A stretch of DNA of 6,224 bases, from positions 1 to 6,224 of the forward strand of contig CAJOMK010000152.1 of the NCBI GenBank assembly GCA_905235495.1. Reading direction: 5' to 3'. Below, piece after piece: positions 4,366 through 6,224 of the stretch. The translations under genes and the position numbers were made by a program. The notes under the pieces were generated by a model that was not told the origin of the DNA, did not search any database, and saw nothing but the letters and a program-made list of their open reading frames with translations. The DNA is from an uncultured Methanobrevibacter sp. (GTDB lineage Archaea > Methanobacteriota > Methanobacteria > Methanobacteriales > Methanobacteriaceae). The stretch's first letter is position 1; each line of letters starts with the position of its first letter.

Positions 4366-5121
4366 ATGGATTCTAAAAATTTACTTTATGAAGGAAAAGC
4401 CAAAAGCGTTTTCCAAGGTGAAAATCCTGATGAGGTCATTATAGACTTTAGAGATGACATGACTGCAGGAGACGGTGCCATAAAAGAAAACATGGGTCAA
4501 AAAGGTTACATAAACTCAGTTATTTGTGCTAAAATCTTTGAAACCCTTGAATCTGAAGGAGTAGAAACCCAATTGATTGAATTATGCAAACCTTGTGTAA
4601 TGAAAGCTAAAAAGCTTGATATGATTCCTATAGAGGTTATTGTAAGAAACATAGCTACTGGAAGTATTATCAGAAAATTCCCATTTGAGGATAAGGCTCC
4701 ATTCAACCCACCGCTTATACAAATGGACTTTAAGGATGACGAATTCCATGATCCAATGCTCAATGATGCAATATCTATTGCACTTGGAATAGCAAGCAAA
4801 GAAGACTTGGACACCTTAAGAGAATTGGCACTTAAGGTCAATGAAGTTATGAACAAGATGTTCAAGGACATTGGAATCATTCTTGTTGACTTTAAAATCG
4901 AATTCGGTAAGGACAATGATGGAAACATCATCTTAGGTGATGAGATAAGTCCTGACAGCTGCAGATTATGGGATGCAGAAACCCTTGATATGCTTGATAA
5001 GGAACTCTTCAGACAAGGAAAAGATGATGAAGTAATCGATGATGATGAAGTAATCGATGCATATGAAGAGGTCTTCAACAGATTATTAACCGAAGAAGAT
5101 AAAGAGAAATGGGGAATTTAA
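4366..5121 (+). CDS. purC: Phosphoribosylaminoimidazole-succinocarboxamide synthase (SAICAR synthetase)
   Basis: PurC joins CAIR and aspartate using ATP to make SAICAR in purine synthesis; cytoplasmic. Using the start at 4366 the protein has 251 residues (E. coli: 237). Visible family features are LYEGKAK (7-13), the ATP-binding glycine-rich entry; DDMTAGDGA (30-38); signature PIEVIVRN (88-95); signature LVDFKIEFG (173-181); and DEISPDSCRLW (192-202). Residues 220-231 are a doubled DDEVID, an insertion relative to the usual short acidic segment before AYEEV. Three in-frame ATGs compete: 4342, 4357 and 4366. I prefer 4366 because it matches where E. coli PurC starts relative to the LYxGKAK motif, because GATGA sits 5 nt before it, and because the TATA candidate at 4317 would put transcription start beyond 4342. 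The 4342 start would give 259 residues. It is first in a plus-strand set with purS and purQ, 115 bp before purS. Confidence 0.97.
   Translation: MDSKNLLYEGKAKSVFQGENPDEVIIDFRDDMTAGDGAIKENMGQKGYINSVICAKIFETLESEGVETQLIELCKPCVMKAKKLDMIPIEVIVRNIATGSIIRKFPFEDKAPFNPPLIQMDFKDDEFHDPMLNDAISIALGIASKEDLDTLRELALKVNEVMNKMFKDIGIILVDFKIEFGKDNDGNIILGDEISPDSCRLWDAETLDMLDKELFRQGKDDEVIDDDEVIDAYEEVFNRLLTEEDKEKWGI
5023..5058 (+). repeat. Exact 18-bp tandem duplication inside purC
   Basis: GATGATGAAGTAATCGAT occurs at 5023-5040 and again at 5041-5058 without a mismatch, adding six residues (DDEVID) in frame. The lack of any silent change suggests a recent event. Confidence 0.9.
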
Positions 5122-5198
5122 ATAGATATTTCCCAATTAAAAATAAAATCAAAAATTAGGAATTTAATTAAAATATTGTAAATTAAAGATAAATGATA

Positions 5199-5206
5199 TT
5201 TATAAA
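5199..5206 (+). promoter_or_regulatory. Candidate TATA element in front of purS
   Basis: TTTATAAA in the 115-bp purC-purS spacer, 31 bp before the purS start. If used, it would give purS and purQ their own transcript with a very short leader; otherwise the three genes are read together. Confidence 0.3.
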
Positions 5207-5225
5207 AAATTATTCATGATTAATA

Positions 5226-5231
5226 GGTGAT
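5226..5231 (+). promoter_or_regulatory. purS ribosome-binding site
   Basis: GGTGAT, 5 nt before ATG 5237 (8 nt before the second ATG at 5240). The spacing favours the first ATG. Confidence 0.7.
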
Positions 5232-5236
5232 TAGAA

Positions 5237-5512
5237 ATGATGTATGACATTGAAGTTAAAGTTTCCTTAAAACCAGGAATGTTAAATCCAGAAGCAACCA
5301 CTATTCAAAGATCCCTTGCTCTTTTAGGATATGAAGTTAAAGGAACCAAAACAAAAGAGATAATTACTTTTGTATTGGAAGCAGACTCAGAAGACGAAGC
5401 AAGAGAAAAAGTAGATGACATGTGCCAAAAATTATTATGCAATCCAATTATCCACAATTACACCATTAATATTGTCAAAATGGACATAACCTGCGGATGC
5501 AGCTGTGAATAG
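5237..5512 (+). CDS. purS: Phosphoribosylformylglycinamidine synthase subunit PurS
   Basis: PurS is the small structural subunit of the three-part FGAM synthase (PurS, PurQ, PurL) of archaea and Gram-positive bacteria; it bridges the glutaminase PurQ and the synthase PurL. The 91-residue protein shows the family pattern: YDIEVKVSLKPGMLNPEATT (3-22) with the invariant LKPG and P of strand one, then LLGYEVKGTKT (29-39), an acidic helix EADSEDEAREKVDDMCQKLL, and CNPIIHNYTI (68-77), equivalent to the usual 'L.NPVIE.Y' end. Family members are commonly about 80-85 residues; here the chain goes on to MDITCGCSCE, with cysteines at 86, 88 and 90, besides Cys63 and Cys68. The gene lies 115 bp after purC and 65 bp before purQ, so it is probably in one operon with both, consistent with subunits of one enzyme made together. 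Confidence 0.95.
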   Translation: MMYDIEVKVSLKPGMLNPEATTIQRSLALLGYEVKGTKTKEIITFVLEADSEDEAREKVDDMCQKLLCNPIIHNYTINIVKMDITCGCSCE

Positions 5513-5577
5513 ATGGAATGATTGAAATAATTTTTAAGAAAACAAATGAAAACTTATTATATTCATAAAGTGATAAA

Positions 5578-6224
5578 ATGGCAATTGGAATTATAAGATT
5601 CCCTGGAACTAACTGTGACCGTGACGTTTACAAAGCTATTGAATTAGCTGGTGGAGAAGCAGAGTACATCTGGTGGAATAATGAAGACTTAACTGATTAT
5701 GATGGAATTGTTATACCTGGCGGATTTTCCTATGGAGATTACTTGCGTGCAGGAGCAATAGCTTCCAACACCCCTGTTATTGATGGTGTAAAGGCTCTTG
5801 TTAAGGAAGAAAAACCAGTTTTAGGAATATGTAATGGAGCACAGATTCTTGGAGAGATTGGACTCATTCCAGGATTGTTCATTACCAATGAAGTACCTAA
5901 ATTCAACTGTGAATGGTCTGAATTGAAAGTTGCAAACAATAAGACTCCATTTACCAAAAACTTTGAAAAAGGCCAATTCATTGACATACCAATAGCTCAT
6001 GCTGAAGGAAGATTCTACACTAAAGACATAGAATTGATGAAAGACCAAAATCAAATCGTTCTTCAGTTTGCTGAGAAAAACCCTAATGGTTCCATGGAAG
6101 CAATCACTGGTGTCTGTGATGAATCAGGACTTGTTCTTGCAATGATGCCACACCCAGAAAGGGCTACTACCAAACTATTAGGTTCAGACAATGGTCTTGA
6201 ATTCTTTAAAGGTATGTTAGATAG
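5578..6224 (+). CDS. purQ: Phosphoribosylformylglycinamidine synthase subunit PurQ (glutaminase), cut by right edge
   Basis: PurQ is the class I glutamine amidotransferase subunit of FGAM synthase; it frees ammonia from glutamine and passes it to PurL, with PurS in between. The frame is open for 215 codons to the window end. It starts MAIGIIRFPGTNCDRDVYKA and contains IPGGFSYGDYLRAGA (46-60), the nucleophile Cys85 in GICNGAQIL (83-91), and the remaining triad residues His192 and Glu194 in PHPER (191-195). Short-form PurQ proteins are usually about 215-230 residues, and the helix GLEFFKGMLD at the edge is near the natural C-terminus, so only a few residues are likely missing. GTGAT at 5570-5574 precedes the ATG by 3 nt and acts as the ribosome-binding site. 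Order purC-purS-purQ resembles many archaeal and Firmicutes pur clusters; purL may follow outside the window. Confidence 0.96.
   Translation, partial: MAIGIIRFPGTNCDRDVYKAIELAGGEAEYIWWNNEDLTDYDGIVIPGGFSYGDYLRAGAIASNTPVIDGVKALVKEEKPVLGICNGAQILGEIGLIPGLFITNEVPKFNCEWSELKVANNKTPFTKNFEKGQFIDIPIAHAEGRFYTKDIELMKDQNQIVLQFAEKNPNGSMEAITGVCDESGLVLAMMPHPERATTKLLGSDNGLEFFKGMLD

Noticed and set aside
4506..5078. 190-codon minus-strand ORF opposite purC
   Set aside because: Ser/Ile-rich antisense shadow of purC with no motif; purC has all family signatures.
5739..6054. Minus-strand ORFs opposite purQ
   Set aside because: Shadows of purQ; no start signals or recognisable domains.

Overview
The window joins two unlike stretches of DNA. 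From about 800 to the right-hand end it looks like a gut or rumen methanogen of the Methanobacteriales, most likely Methanobrevibacter. Spacers are extremely AT-rich with TATA-type elements, ribosome-binding sites are of the GGTGAT type, and purine synthesis uses the PurS/PurQ small-subunit arrangement. Positions 1 to about 759 are visibly richer in G and C and carry two minus-strand fragments typical of Bacteroidota: the C-terminus of a NamZ/DUF1343 exo-muramidase, then the N-terminus of an exported repeat protein. The NamZ homology stops in mid-gene at about 759, on one arm of an inverted repeat (755-798). A chimeric assembly or amplification artefact is the simplest explanation; recent transfer is the alternative.

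Layout, left to right: an exported TPR-like protein fragment (minus, runs off the left edge); a spacer; a NamZ C-terminal fragment (minus); the junction; a 456-bp AT-rich region without a normal gene. That region holds two tiny overlapping ORFs, a hairpin enclosing a Shine-Dalgarno sequence, two perfect 30-bp direct repeats 36 bp apart, and further hairpins. Next come glmS (minus, complete) and a 286-bp AT-only spacer. A 238-residue protein follows (minus), with an N-terminal helix-turn-helix and two copies of an AP2-like repeat. A 338-bp divergent spacer is rich in inverted and direct repeats. Then purC, purS and purQ run on the plus strand, purQ cut by the right edge.

GlmS makes glucosamine-6-phosphate, the entry to UDP-N-acetylamino sugars used for pseudomurein and glycans. 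PurC, PurS and PurQ belong to IMP synthesis: PurS and PurQ are subunits of FGAM synthase, whose large subunit PurL is not in the window, and PurC makes SAICAR four steps after FGAR. The HTH/AP2-like protein is divergent from the pur genes and may regulate itself or its neighbours; that is inference. The most original observations are that regulator architecture with an inverted repeat in its own leader, the CRISPR-like repeat pair at 957-1052, the coupled mini-ORFs at 892-992, and an exact in-frame 18-bp duplication inside purC.
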